NCBI GenBank assembly: GCA_903928895.1
Contig: CAIYSR010000093.1
Coordinates: 62,001 to 126,000 of the forward strand
DNA from: an uncultured Rhodospirillales bacterium
Lineage (GTDB): Bacteria > Pseudomonadota > Alphaproteobacteria > Acetobacterales > Acetobacteraceae
Direction: 5' to 3'
Length of the DNA: 64,000 nt
Shown: in pieces, positions 44,606-53,620 of the stretch
How the letters are laid out: every line of letters begins with the position of its first letter
How positions within the stretch are numbered: the first letter of the stretch is position 1
The notes under the pieces: model-generated
The model's database searches: none
Told to the model about the DNA's origin: nothing
What the model saw: the letters and a program-made list of their open reading frames with translations, nothing else
Position numbers and translations under genes: made by a program

Positions 44606-44797
44606 ATGATCAACGCCCTTCGCTCCCTCGCCGTCCTGATGCAGACCCGCCGCGGTGTGACCGCGCTGGAATACGGCCTGATCGCCGCCGTGATCGGTGG
44701 CGTCGTGATCACAGCCGCGACCGGCTTCGGCACCTCGCTGAGCTCCGCCTACGACACCATTGGCAACGCCCTGAGCACCAAGGCTGCCGGGATCTGA
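44606..44797 (+). CDS. Flp/Fap-type pilin, second of two
   Basis: A 63-residue prepilin starting MINALRSLAVLMQTRR, with the processing site G17-VTALEYGLI, then AAVIGGVVITAATGFG. An AAGGAG site lies 6 bp before the ATG, much better than for the first pilin, so this is probably the major subunit. A strong terminator follows. Both pilins end in GI. The 194-bp spacer between them ends in a leader with CCTTCTCTTAACC-type sequence and probably holds a separate promoter. Confidence 0.9.
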   Translation: MINALRSLAVLMQTRRGVTALEYGLIAAVIGGVVITAATGFGTSLSSAYDTIGNALSTKAAGI

Positions 44798-44827
44798 TCC
44801 TGGCTACCCGGTTGGGTCTGACACAAA

Positions 44828-44866
44828 CGCCGCGCCGGCGTTGCTGAAAACGGCGCGGCGGTTTTT
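44828..44866 (+). terminator. Rho-independent terminator after the second Flp pilin gene
   Basis: CGCCGCGCCG (44828-44837) pairs perfectly with CGGCGCGGCG (44851-44860), with a 13-base loop, and is followed by GTTTTTG. It lies 30 bp after the pilin stop and upstream of the convergent binding-protein gene end. Confidence 0.85.
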
Positions 44867-44901
44867 GCCCCAGGGCGGTGGCGCTCAGGGGCGGTTCGGA
44901 T

Positions 44902-46404
44902 TCAGCCGCCGAAGGCGAGGCCGTGCAGGCGGATCAGTCCGTCTGGCACCTGGCGGAAGCCGTTCAGAGCTTTCTTCATGCCGACGATGTTCCGCGGGTT
45001 CCATAAGTAAACCAGGGGCAGGTCGGCGCGCTCCTGCTGCCAGACCCTCACATAGGCCTCGCGTCGCTTCGCAATGTCGGTGAAGGTGCGGGCTTCGTCG
45101 AGCGCCGCATCCACGCCGGGATGGCTGTAGTGGCCATAGTTGAAGGTGCCGCCGGTGTGCAGCATCTGCCACATGTTGCCATCCGCGTCCGACCGGCCGG
45201 ACCAGCCGATCAGATAGGCCTCGAAATCGCCGCCATAGCCGGCCTGCAGCGAAGCGGCGAATTCCATGGTGCGGATTTTCACCTCGAAGCCAGCCTCCCG
45301 CGCCATCGACTGAATGACCTCGGCGGCCTGCTGCGAATCCGGCTCATTGGTTGCGGTCAGCACAATACCGACCGGAAGCGCCACGCCCGCCTGCTTCAGC
45401 AGCGCCCGGGCGCTGGCAATGTCGCGCGGCGGCGACGCGATCTCCTTGACGAAGAGCGGCGACGTTGGCGGGTTTGCCTGGGCGGTCGCCGCGAACATGC
45501 CGTTGAACACCACATCGACCAGGGCCTGCTTGTCGATTGCGAGCTCGAACGCTTGGCGTACGAGGGGATTCTGCCCGGCGACACTCTTCGCGGCCGGACC
45601 GTTGCCGGTGTTGAAGGTGATGCCGGTGTAGGCGAGGGAATTGGTCGTCGCGAGCTTGAGGTTGGGGTCCTTGTTGATCGCCGCGATGTCCGTCGGCAGG
45701 ACGTATTCGACCAGATCAAGACTTCCGGCCTGCAGGTTGGCGACCCGCACAGCCGAGTTCGTGATCGACTGGTAGACCACCTGATCGAAGTGATACGGGC
45801 CGGGGTTCCAGTAGGCGGGGTGTCGTTTGAGCGTTATATGGTCCTGCGCGACGCGTTCGACGAAGGCGTAGGGGCCCGCGCAAACCGGATGGTTGCCAAA
45901 GGCGGCGCCGGCAGATTCGGTCGCCTTGGGCGAGATCATGATGCCAGCGCGATCGGTGAGCTGCGCCAGCAGGGGCGAGGCCGGGGCTTTCAGCACCAGG
46001 CGCACGGTCAGTGGATCAACGATCTCGATGCTTTGGATGGCGTTGATTTCGCCCGCCCGCATGCTGCCCTTGGCGGTGAGATCGCGCGTGAGCTTGTATT
46101 TCACCGCCTCGGCATCGAGCTTCTCGCCGTCATGAAACACCACGCCAGTGCGCAGGCTGATCAGCAGGTGGGTCGGGTCCTCGTAGCGGTAGTCGGTGGC
46201 GAGCTGGGGGACGATGTTGAGATCGGTGTCGAGGTCAAACAGCTTGTCGCACATCGCGGCATAGACGATGCGCCCGACATAGGACGAGCCGAGGGTCGGG
46301 TCGAGGATATCGGGGTCCTGGCGCAGGCCGATTTTCAAGGTTTGTGCTTCGGCGACACACGTGAGTGCGGTGGCGCAGATCAGGCCGAGGAACCAACGGC
46401 GCAT
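44902..46404 (-). CDS. Family 5 ABC transporter substrate-binding protein without adjacent transporter genes
   Basis: A 500-residue periplasmic binding protein with a Sec signal (MRRWFLGLICATALTCVAEAQ). The family core includes LRQDPDILDPTLGSSYVGR, LRTGVVFHDGEKLDAEAVKY, CAGPYAFVERVAQD and LQAGSLDLVEYVLP. GGAG is 7 bp upstream of the ATG. Permease or ATPase genes are not next to it, so it may serve one of the peptide-type importers earlier in the window; that is speculation. It lies 59 bp after the DUF6134-like gene on the same strand. Confidence 0.9.
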   Translation of the reverse strand: MRRWFLGLICATALTCVAEAQTLKIGLRQDPDILDPTLGSSYVGRIVYAAMCDKLFDLDTDLNIVPQLATDYRYEDPTHLLISLRTGVVFHDGEKLDAEAVKYKLTRDLTAKGSMRAGEINAIQSIEIVDPLTVRLVLKAPASPLLAQLTDRAGIMISPKATESAGAAFGNHPVCAGPYAFVERVAQDHITLKRHPAYWNPGPYHFDQVVYQSITNSAVRVANLQAGSLDLVEYVLPTDIAAINKDPNLKLATTNSLAYTGITFNTGNGPAAKSVAGQNPLVRQAFELAIDKQALVDVVFNGMFAATAQANPPTSPLFVKEIASPPRDIASARALLKQAGVALPVGIVLTATNEPDSQQAAEVIQSMAREAGFEVKIRTMEFAASLQAGYGGDFEAYLIGWSGRSDADGNMWQMLHTGGTFNYGHYSHPGVDAALDEARTFTDIAKRREAYVRVWQQERADLPLVYLWNPRNIVGMKKALNGFRQVPDGLIRLHGLAFGG

Positions 46405-46463
46405 GGGGTCTCTCCGGAAAGGGCGGGCGATGGTGTGGCCAAACGGCGGGCGACTGCAAGGGG

Positions 46464-47111
46464 TTAGCTGCGGATATATCGGATCTCGGAGCCGTCTTTG
46501 GCCAGGGCGCGCAGGGCCAGCCATTCGCCGGTCTCGTCGTACCACAGGTCCAGCGGGTCGGTCCCTGCGAGGCCGTAGCGCCGCGCCGCTCGGGTAGTGC
46601 CGTCGGCGAAGGCGACCGGCTCGACAGGGCCGGGGGTCACGGCGTAGCGCAACAGCACACCGGTCTGCGGGTTGATCATCGGGGCGTCGAGTTGACGCCG
46701 GTTCCAGTGGGTCGCGGCGATGGTGCCCTCGGGAGCGAGGTAGCGGCCGGACTTGGAGCCCTCGACGGCGAGAGCATCACCCTGGCGGGTGGCGCGCATG
46801 AAGTAGGCGTCGCCATCGTTGTTGGTCTGTGCGGTGATTGCCATCAGGGTTTCGCCGCGCCAGGTCTCCCGCGCCGTGAGTTTGTAGCGGAAAACCGGGA
46901 TCGGGCCGAACTTCACCAGGTAGTCAACCGCGATGTCGACCTGCAACATCTCGCCCTGTCGAGCGAAGGTGAGGATATGGGTGCCGATGGCGGCGCCATT
47001 CCGCTCCGCCCGAAAGGCGAGACGGCCCGCGCCCGGGATCGCCGCAGAAATGGGGCGAAAGGGCAGAGCTGTGAAGCCAGCCAATATCGCCCGCCGCGTC
47101 ACTGTCCGCAT
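46464..47111 (-). CDS. DUF6134-like exported protein (Tat-type signal)
   Basis: A 215-residue protein of unknown function. The N-terminus MRTVTRRAILAGFTALPF carries a twin-arginine pattern (TRRAIL). The body is beta-rich, with RLAFRAERNGAAIGTHILTF, VKFGPIPVFRYKLTARETWRGE, and GTIAATHWNRRQL followed by DAPMINPQTG. This pattern matches my memory of the DUF6134 family, proposed as periplasmic beta-sandwich proteins. A GGAGG site lies 5 bp before the ATG. It precedes the lone binding-protein gene. Confidence 0.65.
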   Translation of the reverse strand: MRTVTRRAILAGFTALPFRPISAAIPGAGRLAFRAERNGAAIGTHILTFARQGEMLQVDIAVDYLVKFGPIPVFRYKLTARETWRGETLMAITAQTNNDGDAYFMRATRQGDALAVEGSKSGRYLAPEGTIAATHWNRRQLDAPMINPQTGVLLRYAVTPGPVEPVAFADGTTRAARRYGLAGTDPLDLWYDETGEWLALRALAKDGSEIRYIRS

Positions 47112-47201
47112 GACCACCTCCGGTTGATCCCTCTACGTCGGGTCGGGGAGCTTGGATGTGCCCCATGGACGAAGCCGCCGCCCGGCGGCATCGTGGTCGC
47201 C

Positions 47202-48365
47202 ATGTCGTACCCTCGCATATCCCCTCTGCTGCGCGCCACCGGCGCTCCTCCCATCCCCACCGCCCGCGCCTGGGCCGCGGCCTATGACGGGCGCGCCGGC
47301 GCCGAGATCGACCTCACCCAGGCGGTGCCAGGCTATCCGCCGCATCCCGAGATGCTCGAGCGCTTGGCCGCCGCGGCCGGCGGCAGGGCCGCGGCGGGCT
47401 ACGGCGCCATCGAGGGCGACGAGGGCCTGCGCGAGGCGCTGGCGGCGGATATGAGCGGGTTCTACGGCGCGAAGATCGGTGCCAGCGAGGTGTCGATCAC
47501 CGCAGGCTGCAACCTCGCCTTCGCCATGGCCGCGACCGTGGCCGCGGCGCCGGGCGAGGCAGTGATGTTGCCGGCGCCTTGGTATTTCAACCACCATATG
47601 GCGCTGACCATGCACGGTATCGACACCGTGGCGCTCCCCTGCCGGGCCGAGGATGGCTTCGTGCCGGACCCCGACGTCGCCGAGGCCCTGTTGACTCCGG
47701 CCGTGCGCGCCATCGTGCTGGTGAGCCCCAACAACCCGACCGGGGCGATCTATCCGCCCGCCACCATCGCCCGATTCGCGGCCCTGTGCCGCCGGCGCGG
47801 GCTGTGGCTGATCCTCGATGAGACCTATCGCGATTTCCTGCCCGCACAGAACTGTCCGCCGCACACCCTGTTCCGCGATCCTGAATGGGCCGATGTCCTG
47901 GTGCATCTCTATTCGTTTTCAAAGAGCTACTGCATCCCGGGCCACCGCGTCGGCGCCATCGCGGCCGGCGGCGCGGTTCGCGCGGAACTGATGAAGGTGC
48001 TCGACACCATGCAGATCTGCCCGAGCCGGGCGCCACAGACGGCCCTGACCTGGGCGATCGACGGGCTGCGGGACTGGCGCTCCGGCAACCGGGCGATCAT
48101 GGCGGGCCGGGCGAAGGCGTTCCTGGCGGCCTCGGCGTGGTTCAAGGGCTGGAAGCTCGACGCACTCGGCGCCTATTTCGCCTATCTGCGGCTGCCCGAG
48201 GGGGCGCCGGAGGCGGTGGCGACGGCGGAGCGGCTGGCATCGACCCGCGGATTGGCCGCGCTGCCCGGGCCGTTCTTCGGACCTGGACAGGAGCGGCACT
48301 TGCGGCTCGCCTTCGCCAACGTCGATATCGGCGCCATCGCGGAGGTGCCGCAGCGGCTGGACTGA
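47202..48365 (+). CDS. PLP-dependent class I/II aminotransferase
   Basis: A 387-residue fold-type I aminotransferase. Features include GYPPHPEMLERLAA, YGAIEGDEGLREALA, the aspartate-region LILDETYRDF, VSPNNPTGAIYPP and the PLP lysine in YSFSKSYCIPGHRVG. Aspartate/aromatic or arginine:pyruvate-like specificity is possible; nothing in the context fixes the amino donor. The ATG is preceded by a poor ribosome-binding site. It is divergent from the DUF6134-like gene. Confidence 0.9.
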   Translation: MSYPRISPLLRATGAPPIPTARAWAAAYDGRAGAEIDLTQAVPGYPPHPEMLERLAAAAGGRAAAGYGAIEGDEGLREALAADMSGFYGAKIGASEVSITAGCNLAFAMAATVAAAPGEAVMLPAPWYFNHHMALTMHGIDTVALPCRAEDGFVPDPDVAEALLTPAVRAIVLVSPNNPTGAIYPPATIARFAALCRRRGLWLILDETYRDFLPAQNCPPHTLFRDPEWADVLVHLYSFSKSYCIPGHRVGAIAAGGAVRAELMKVLDTMQICPSRAPQTALTWAIDGLRDWRSGNRAIMAGRAKAFLAASAWFKGWKLDALGAYFAYLRLPEGAPEAVATAERLASTRGLAALPGPFFGPGQERHLRLAFANVDIGAIAEVPQRLD

Positions 48366-48366
48366 T

Positions 48367-48402
48367 GGTTATGGGATATCACCATGGTATTTCATAATAA
48401 CC
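48367..48402. promoter_or_regulatory. 36-bp dyad centred on ACCATGGT upstream of recQ
   Basis: GGTTAT at 48367 and ATAACC ending at 48402 are inverted copies with exactly the same centre (48384.5) as the inner palindrome ACCATGGT. It begins right after the aminotransferase stop and lies about 106 bp before recQ. It could be an operator or a transcript-end hairpin; there is no T-run. Confidence 0.4.
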
Positions 48403-48507
48403 GCCCGTCGTGATTGACGCCCGCGCCCTGCCCGGCGCAGGAACATCCATCGCACCACGGCCGGGAGACTCGACCATGCCGAACCCTTCGCCCGGACGGC
48501 CGCACGC

Positions 48508-50361
48508 GTGATCGCCGAGGCCTCGCCCGACATCGACCTGGATCGCACGCCGCGTGCCATTCTGCGCCGCGTGTTCGGCTATTCGGCCTTCCGCGGCCTG
48601 CAGGAACCCGCGATCGAGCACATCCTGGCGGGGAATGACGCCCTGGTTCTGATGCCGACGGGCGGCGGCAAGTCGATCTGCTACCAGCTTCCGGCCCTGG
48701 CACGGTCGGGCACCGCGATCATCGTCTCGCCGCTGATCGCGCTGATGGACGACCAGGTGGCCGCACTGCGCCAACTCGGAATTTTGGCCGGCGCCCTGCA
48801 TTCCGACCTCGACCCCGCCGATGCACGCGCCACCGGCCGGGCCCTCGATGAGGGCGCGCTCGATCTGCTCTACGTCTCGCCGGAGCGGCTGCTGCTGTCC
48901 GGCACGCTGGAGCGCCTGCAACGCCAGCGGATCGCGTTGATCGCGATCGATGAGGCCCATTGCGTGAGCCAGTGGGGCCATGAATTCCGGCCGGAGTACC
49001 GGCTGCTCGCCTGTCTGCCCGAACATTTCCCCGGCGTCCCCCGCGTCGCGCTGACCGCGACCGCCGATCCGCGGACCCGCGAGGACATCCTGCGCGCCCT
49101 CGCGATGGACGGCGCCCGCGTGTTCGCCGCCTCATTCCATCGGCCCAATCTGATGATCGCGGCCGAGCCCAAGGCCGGGGAGACAGCCCAGGTCGACGCG
49201 CTGCTGACCCGCCACCCCGGTGAGGCCGGCATCGTCTATTGCGGCAGCCGTGCCAAAACCGAGCGCATGGCGGCCTGGCTCAACAACCACGGCCATCCCG
49301 CCGTCGCCTTCCATGCGGGCCTCGCCCCCGACGTCAAGCGCGCCGCGGCCGCCCGATTTCGCTCGGGCGAGGCGCTGACCGTGGTCGCGACGATCGCCTT
49401 CGGCATGGGGATCGACCGCCCTGACGTCCGCTTCGTCGCCCATCTCGACATGCCCGACAGCCCCGAGGCCTATTACCAGCAGATCGGCCGCGCCGGCCGC
49501 GACGGCGATCCGTCCGAGACGCTGTTGCTCTATGGCGGCGAAGACATCGCCCGGGCCCGCTACTTCCTGCAAACCTCCGCCGCGCCCGAGGAACAGAAGC
49601 GGGCGATGCGGGGGCGCTTGGAGGCGATGATCTCGCTGACCGAGACCACCGAGTGCCGGACGGCGGCATTGCTACGCTGTTTCGGCGAGGAACTGGGCGG
49701 CCCCTGCGGACACTGCGACATGTGCGCCTCCCCGGTCAGCACCTTCGATGGTACGATCGAGGCGCAGAAGGTGCTCTCGGCGGTCTATCGCACCGGGCAG
49801 CGCTTCGGGGCGCTGCATGTCGTCAATGTGCTGCTGGGCAAGGAGACCGAGGCCACCGTGAAGTGGTCGCACGACCAGTTGCCGACCTGGGGGATCGGGG
49901 CGGACCGGAGTGGCGATTTCTGGCGCGGCGTGATTCGCCAGTTGATCGCCAAGGGGGCGCTCGATGTCGAGACCGGGGAATACGCCACGATCTGCCTGGT
50001 GCAGGACCGCGCCCGGCCGATCCTGCGCGGCGAGGAACGGGTGATGCTGCGCGACGACACGCCCAAGCCGCGGGATCGGCAACGGGGCTCGCCCGATCGC
50101 AACAGCCGGGTGAAACCCGCGGCGGCCGAGGGCCTATCTGCTGAAGGCGCGTCATTGTTTGACGCGCTCAGGTTGTGGCGCTCATCGGAGGCCAAGGGCC
50201 AGGGGGTACCGCCCTACGTGATTTTCCACGACGCCACACTGCGCGAGATCGCAGCGGTGCGACCGGGATCGCTCGATGACCTCGGCCAGGTGAAGGGGGT
50301 CGGGGCGTCGAAGCTGGGAAGATATGGGGCGGGGGTTTTGGAAGTTATCAGGCAAGGATAA
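48508..50361 (+). CDS. recQ: ATP-dependent DNA helicase RecQ
   Basis: A 617-residue superfamily 2 helicase for recombination and fork repair. Motif I is LMPTGGGKSICYQLPAL, Ia VSPLIALMDDQV, II IDEAHCVSQWGHEFRPEY, III LTATAD, and VI QQIGRAGRDG. The RecQ zinc-binding cysteines appear in ECRTAALLRCFGEEL and CGHCDMC. A winged-helix RQC region follows, and residues from about 545 form an HRDC domain. The start is a GTG giving MIAEASPDIDLDRTPRA. An arginine-rich linker (PKPRDRQRGSPDRNSR) precedes HRDC. AT-rich repeat copy C follows the stop directly. Confidence 0.97.
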   Translation: MIAEASPDIDLDRTPRAILRRVFGYSAFRGLQEPAIEHILAGNDALVLMPTGGGKSICYQLPALARSGTAIIVSPLIALMDDQVAALRQLGILAGALHSDLDPADARATGRALDEGALDLLYVSPERLLLSGTLERLQRQRIALIAIDEAHCVSQWGHEFRPEYRLLACLPEHFPGVPRVALTATADPRTREDILRALAMDGARVFAASFHRPNLMIAAEPKAGETAQVDALLTRHPGEAGIVYCGSRAKTERMAAWLNNHGHPAVAFHAGLAPDVKRAAAARFRSGEALTVVATIAFGMGIDRPDVRFVAHLDMPDSPEAYYQQIGRAGRDGDPSETLLLYGGEDIARARYFLQTSAAPEEQKRAMRGRLEAMISLTETTECRTAALLRCFGEELGGPCGHCDMCASPVSTFDGTIEAQKVLSAVYRTGQRFGALHVVNVLLGKETEATVKWSHDQLPTWGIGADRSGDFWRGVIRQLIAKGALDVETGEYATICLVQDRARPILRGEERVMLRDDTPKPRDRQRGSPDRNSRVKPAAAEGLSAEGASLFDALRLWRSSEAKGQGVPPYVIFHDATLREIAAVRPGSLDDLGQVKGVGASKLGRYGAGVLEVIRQG

Positions 50362-50365
50362 GGAA

Positions 50366-50410
50366 GCGCTTCTTTTTTTGTAAAAAAAGAAACAAAAAAA
50401 CTTCACCCAT
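50366..50410. repeat. AT-rich dispersed hairpin repeat, copy C
   Basis: AAGCGCTTCTTTTTTTG at 50364 onward is followed by TAAAAAAAGAAAC; TTCTTTTTTT and AAAAAAAGAA pair. ACTTCACCCATT follows the hairpin, as in copy B (ACTTTCACCCAT). It begins just after the recQ stop and probably ends that transcript. Confidence 0.75.
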
Positions 50411-50496
50411 TTTTCTTCGGAGGGAGAGGGGCGAAGCCAATCACAGCATCCCGTCGCCGCTCCCATGTCGCCAGTTTGTCTCCGCCCCAAATGGAT

Positions 50497-50535
50497 TAAA
50501 GTTTTTTGCTTCTTTTTTTCAAAAAAGAAGCGCTT
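50497..50535. repeat. AT-rich dispersed hairpin repeat, copy D (inverted relative to C)
   Basis: GCTTCTTTTTT (50508-50518) and AAAAAAGAAGC (50521-50531) form a perfect 11-bp stem with a TC loop. On the minus strand it reads AAGCGCTTCTTTTTTGAAAA, matching copy C in inverted orientation. It precedes the end of the convergent LLM gene, so C and D form a pair of opposed terminators between recQ and that gene. Confidence 0.78.
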
Positions 50536-50539
50536 GCCT

Positions 50540-51454
50540 TCACCTGAACTTCGGCATGACCTCCGACGCCAGCAGTTGCTGTGTCTCGAAGTCGTTATGC
50601 CAGGCGCTGCTGATCAGAAGCTGGATGCCGGCGTCCTGATACTGGCCGGCGAGGTCTGCCGCCTGGGCGGGCGTGCCGACGAGCCCGCGGAAGACCGGGC
50701 TCGACTTGGCCTGGGCGGCGGCTTCGGTGGGGGCGAGCAGGAAGCTGGTGGTGCATGTGCGCTCGATCTCGTTGTAGTCGCGGTTGTTTTCGTCGCAGTG
50801 GCGGCGGAGCGTGGCGAGTTTGCCGCGCACGGTGGCGGGATCGCCGAACAGGTTGCAGGCGTTGGCGTGCCGTGCGACGGCGCGCAGCGTCATTGTCTCG
50901 CCGCTGCCGCCGATCATGATGGGCGGGTGCGGCCGCTGGGTCGGCTTTGGTTCGAGGATGGCGTTCTCGGCGTGGAACCATTTGCCGTGGAAGGTGGTGC
51001 GGTCCTGGGTCCACATGGATTTGATCAGCCGCAATGCCTCGACCATCTGGCGGATGCGGGTGGCGGGTTCGGGTGGGAAATCGTAGCCGTACTGCTGGTA
51101 TTCGCTTTCGAACCAGCCGGCGCCGAAGCCAAAGGTGAGGCGGCCCTGGCTGATGTGGTCGACACCGGCGGCGATCTTTGCCAGCAGCGCTGGGTTTCGG
51201 TAGTGGACGGAGGAAACCAAGGTCGCGAGGCGAATGGATTTGGTGACCGCGGCGAGACCGGCGAGCGCGGTCCAGCCTTCCATGAAGGGCTCGTCCGGTG
51301 GCCCGGCGATGGGGATCTGAACCAGGTGGTCCATCACCGAATACCAGGTGAACCCATTATTTTCGGCCCATTGCGCCCGTGCGGCGAGCCCGGCGAACAG
51401 GTCGGTGGGGGCGCCGTCGAAACGCCAGGACGGGTTGTGAATGCCGAATTTCAT
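50540..51454 (-). CDS. LLM class F420/flavin-dependent oxidoreductase
   Basis: A 304-residue luciferase-like TIM-barrel oxidoreductase. Signatures are WAENNGFTWYSVMDHLVQIP, IRLATLVSSVHYRNPALLAKIAAGVDHISQGRLTFGFGAGW, and PPIMIGGSGETMTLRAVARHANACNLFG. The TIGR03560-like subgroup is usually annotated F420-dependent, but FMN use is equally possible in Proteobacteria. It overlaps the aldo-keto reductase gene by 4 bp, so the two are translationally coupled. Confidence 0.88.
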   Translation of the reverse strand: MKFGIHNPSWRFDGAPTDLFAGLAARAQWAENNGFTWYSVMDHLVQIPIAGPPDEPFMEGWTALAGLAAVTKSIRLATLVSSVHYRNPALLAKIAAGVDHISQGRLTFGFGAGWFESEYQQYGYDFPPEPATRIRQMVEALRLIKSMWTQDRTTFHGKWFHAENAILEPKPTQRPHPPIMIGGSGETMTLRAVARHANACNLFGDPATVRGKLATLRRHCDENNRDYNEIERTCTTSFLLAPTEAAAQAKSSPVFRGLVGTPAQAADLAGQYQDAGIQLLISSAWHNDFETQQLLASEVMPKFR

Positions 51455-52473
51455 GCGGAGGCTCCGGGATTGAAGGGGATGCGGCCCTGGACCGGGTCGG
51501 TCGGGTCGGTATAGCCGGGGGTGGAATTATGGCCGGGTGGGACGAGGCTGTCGACGAGGGCTTCGTCCTCGGCGGTGAAGCGGTAGGACAGGGCGGCGAG
51601 ATAGTCATGCAGGTGCGCCTCGGTGCGCGGGCCTGCGATGACGGAGGTGACGAGCTTGTTGTTGAGCACCCAGGCGAAGGCGAATTGCCCCGGCGTGATG
51701 CCGCGGACGGCTGCGTGGGCTTGCAGGGTGCGGGCGATGAGAATGGATTCGCGGCGGAACTCGGTCTGCATGATCCGCCGGTCCTGCCGGGCGGCGCGGC
51801 TGTCTTCCGGCGGCGGGGCGTCGGGGTCGTATTTGGCCGTGAGCACGCCGCGCGCGACCGGCGAGTACGGCACGACGCCGAGCCCGAAATAGTCACAGGC
51901 CGGGAGGTGCTCGACTTCGAGGGTGCGGTTCATGGCGTTGTAGTAGGGCTGGCTCGCGATGGGGCGGTCAATCCCGAGATCGTCGCAGATGCGGCAGATT
52001 TCGGCGACGCGCCAGGATTTGTGGTTGGAGACGGCGAAGTAGCGAATGACCCCGGATCGTTGCAGGTCCGCCATTGCGTGGACGGATTCGGCAAGCGGGG
52101 TACGCAGGTCCTCACGGTGGAGATAGTAGATGTCGATGTAGTCGGTGCCGAGGCGCTTGAGGCTGGCATGCGCGGCCTCGATGATGGATTTGCGGGATGA
52201 GCCACGCTCATTGGGGCCCGGGCCGGTTGCCCCGTTGACCTTGGTGGCGAGGAGCCAGTGGTGCCGCTCGGCCTTGATGGCGGCGCCGACGATCTCCTCT
52301 GACCGGCCGCCGGTGTAGACGTTGGCAGTGTCGATGAAGTTGATACCGGCGTCGCGGCTTACGGCGATCAGGCGGGTGGCCGTGGCGGTGTCGGTGGGGC
52401 CGCCGAAATTCATCGTGCCGAGGCAGATCGGCGAGACCTGGAGGCCGCTGCGGCCGAGGTTTCGGGTGTTCAT
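51451..52473 (-). CDS. Aldo-keto reductase family protein
   Basis: A 340-residue NADPH-dependent AKR of the YghZ/tas-like group. The catalytic tetrad elements are visible: D in GINFIDTANVYTGG (Asp, then Tyr), Lys in LLATKVNG, His in IYYLHREDLRTPLAES. The cofactor region is GVVPYSPVARGVLTAKYD with SVIAGPRTEAHLHDYLAAL near the end. The ATG at 52473 has a GGAG site upstream; the earlier open frame lacks homology. Substrate is unknown; co-transcription with an LLM oxidoreductase suggests a detoxification or catabolic redox pair. Confidence 0.92.
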   Translation of the reverse strand: MNTRNLGRSGLQVSPICLGTMNFGGPTDTATATRLIAVSRDAGINFIDTANVYTGGRSEEIVGAAIKAERHHWLLATKVNGATGPGPNERGSSRKSIIEAAHASLKRLGTDYIDIYYLHREDLRTPLAESVHAMADLQRSGVIRYFAVSNHKSWRVAEICRICDDLGIDRPIASQPYYNAMNRTLEVEHLPACDYFGLGVVPYSPVARGVLTAKYDPDAPPPEDSRAARQDRRIMQTEFRRESILIARTLQAHAAVRGITPGQFAFAWVLNNKLVTSVIAGPRTEAHLHDYLAALSYRFTAEDEALVDSLVPPGHNSTPGYTDPTDPVQGRIPFNPGASA

Positions 52474-52628
52474 GCGGTTGCTCCGTTGATGGGCAGAGCC
52501 GGAGCCTACCATAAAACGGGCACGAGTGATCTGACGCAAACCGATCGGGCTGTTTGAGTCAGAGCACTCGCTTGATTTGGTGGACTGATCGAGCCCCGGA
52601 CGCTGAAGCGCCTGTTGGCAGCCGACCA

Positions 52629-53573
52629 TCAACCGGCGAGGAACCAGAGCCAGAAACCAACCATCTCCGGAACCGTCTGGCGCCGCAGGCCGGGCATGAA
52701 AAGCGTCATCATGCGGCGCAGGAAGCCGCCTTTCAGCGCACGGTCGAGCCGCTCGACCTGGACTCGAGCGGCCGGGCTCATCAGATCGGGTTGCGCCATG
52801 AGCGCGCCGACATGCTGGCGCAGCACCGCCATATAGATCGTCCGGCCACGACGCAGGGCTGCAAGGGCGCGGCGGGGCAGGGAGTTCACGGCGCCGATCA
52901 GGTTGGCCGGGTGCTGGCGGTAGAGCACGGTGGCCTCGTTGTCCGTCAGCAGTCGTCCGCCGGCGGCGGTGATGACGAGGTAGCACCACCAGTCATGCAT
53001 GGTAGCCGGCGGCGGCGCGCTGTTGGCTACGATGCGCACGGCACGGCGGTTGAGCACGAGAGTGCAGCCGGTGGTGATGTTCTGGATCAGAGAGGCAGGA
53101 AACCCGGGGGGCTGGTCTAGCTTGAGGGAGAGACCGAGCGGCCCCAGATCCTCGTCCACGAGCATCTGGCGTGCGCAATAGAGCGCGGGCAGTTCGTTGG
53201 CCAGGTTTCTCAGGGCATCGACACCGCGGCTCAACTTGTTCGGCAGCCAGACATCGTCCTGGTCGGCGAAGGCGACCATGTCGCTATCGGCCAGACGGTC
53301 CTGCACGGCTGCGAGCAGGGTTAGGTAGCTGGCGGTGGGTCGCAGGCGGGTGGTGCTGCATTGGAGTTGCACGCAGCGGCCCTGGCCGGCCGTGCGCGCG
53401 AACTCCTCGACGACGGCGACGCTGTTGTCGGAGGAGCCGTCATCGCGCCAGTAGAGTGTCCACTCTTCGAAGGTTTGTTCCAGAATGCTTTCGAGTTGGG
53501 CCGGCAGAAATCGCTCGCCGTTATACGTCGAGAGCAGAATAGCAACCCGGTTTTCAGGCAGGCGTTTGAGCAT
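52629..53573 (-). CDS. Glycosyltransferase family 2, rhamnosyltransferase-like
   Basis: A 314-residue GT-A fold enzyme. The start MLKRLPENRVAILLSTYNGERFL leads to the nucleotide-binding region, with YWRDDGSSDNSVAVV and the DxD-like FADQDDVWLPNKLSRG. MHDWWCYLVITAAGG and the C-terminal helices MTLFMPGLRR and FWLWFLAG suggest membrane attachment. Position just downstream of rfbD suggests that dTDP-rhamnose is its donor. A GTG 6 bp upstream of the ATG is also in frame. Confidence 0.85.
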   Translation of the reverse strand: MLKRLPENRVAILLSTYNGERFLPAQLESILEQTFEEWTLYWRDDGSSDNSVAVVEEFARTAGQGRCVQLQCSTTRLRPTASYLTLLAAVQDRLADSDMVAFADQDDVWLPNKLSRGVDALRNLANELPALYCARQMLVDEDLGPLGLSLKLDQPPGFPASLIQNITTGCTLVLNRRAVRIVANSAPPPATMHDWWCYLVITAAGGRLLTDNEATVLYRQHPANLIGAVNSLPRRALAALRRGRTIYMAVLRQHVGALMAQPDLMSPAARVQVERLDRALKGGFLRRMMTLFMPGLRRQTVPEMVGFWLWFLAG

Positions 53574-53620
53574 GTGCACCAGATTACACGGATTTCAGCG
53601 AAATGGCTTCCTACAATCTT

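Noticed and set aside
50362-50539. Possible mobile element between inverted repeat copies C and D
   Set aside because: No transposase and no target-site duplication; opposed terminators at convergent gene ends explain it better.
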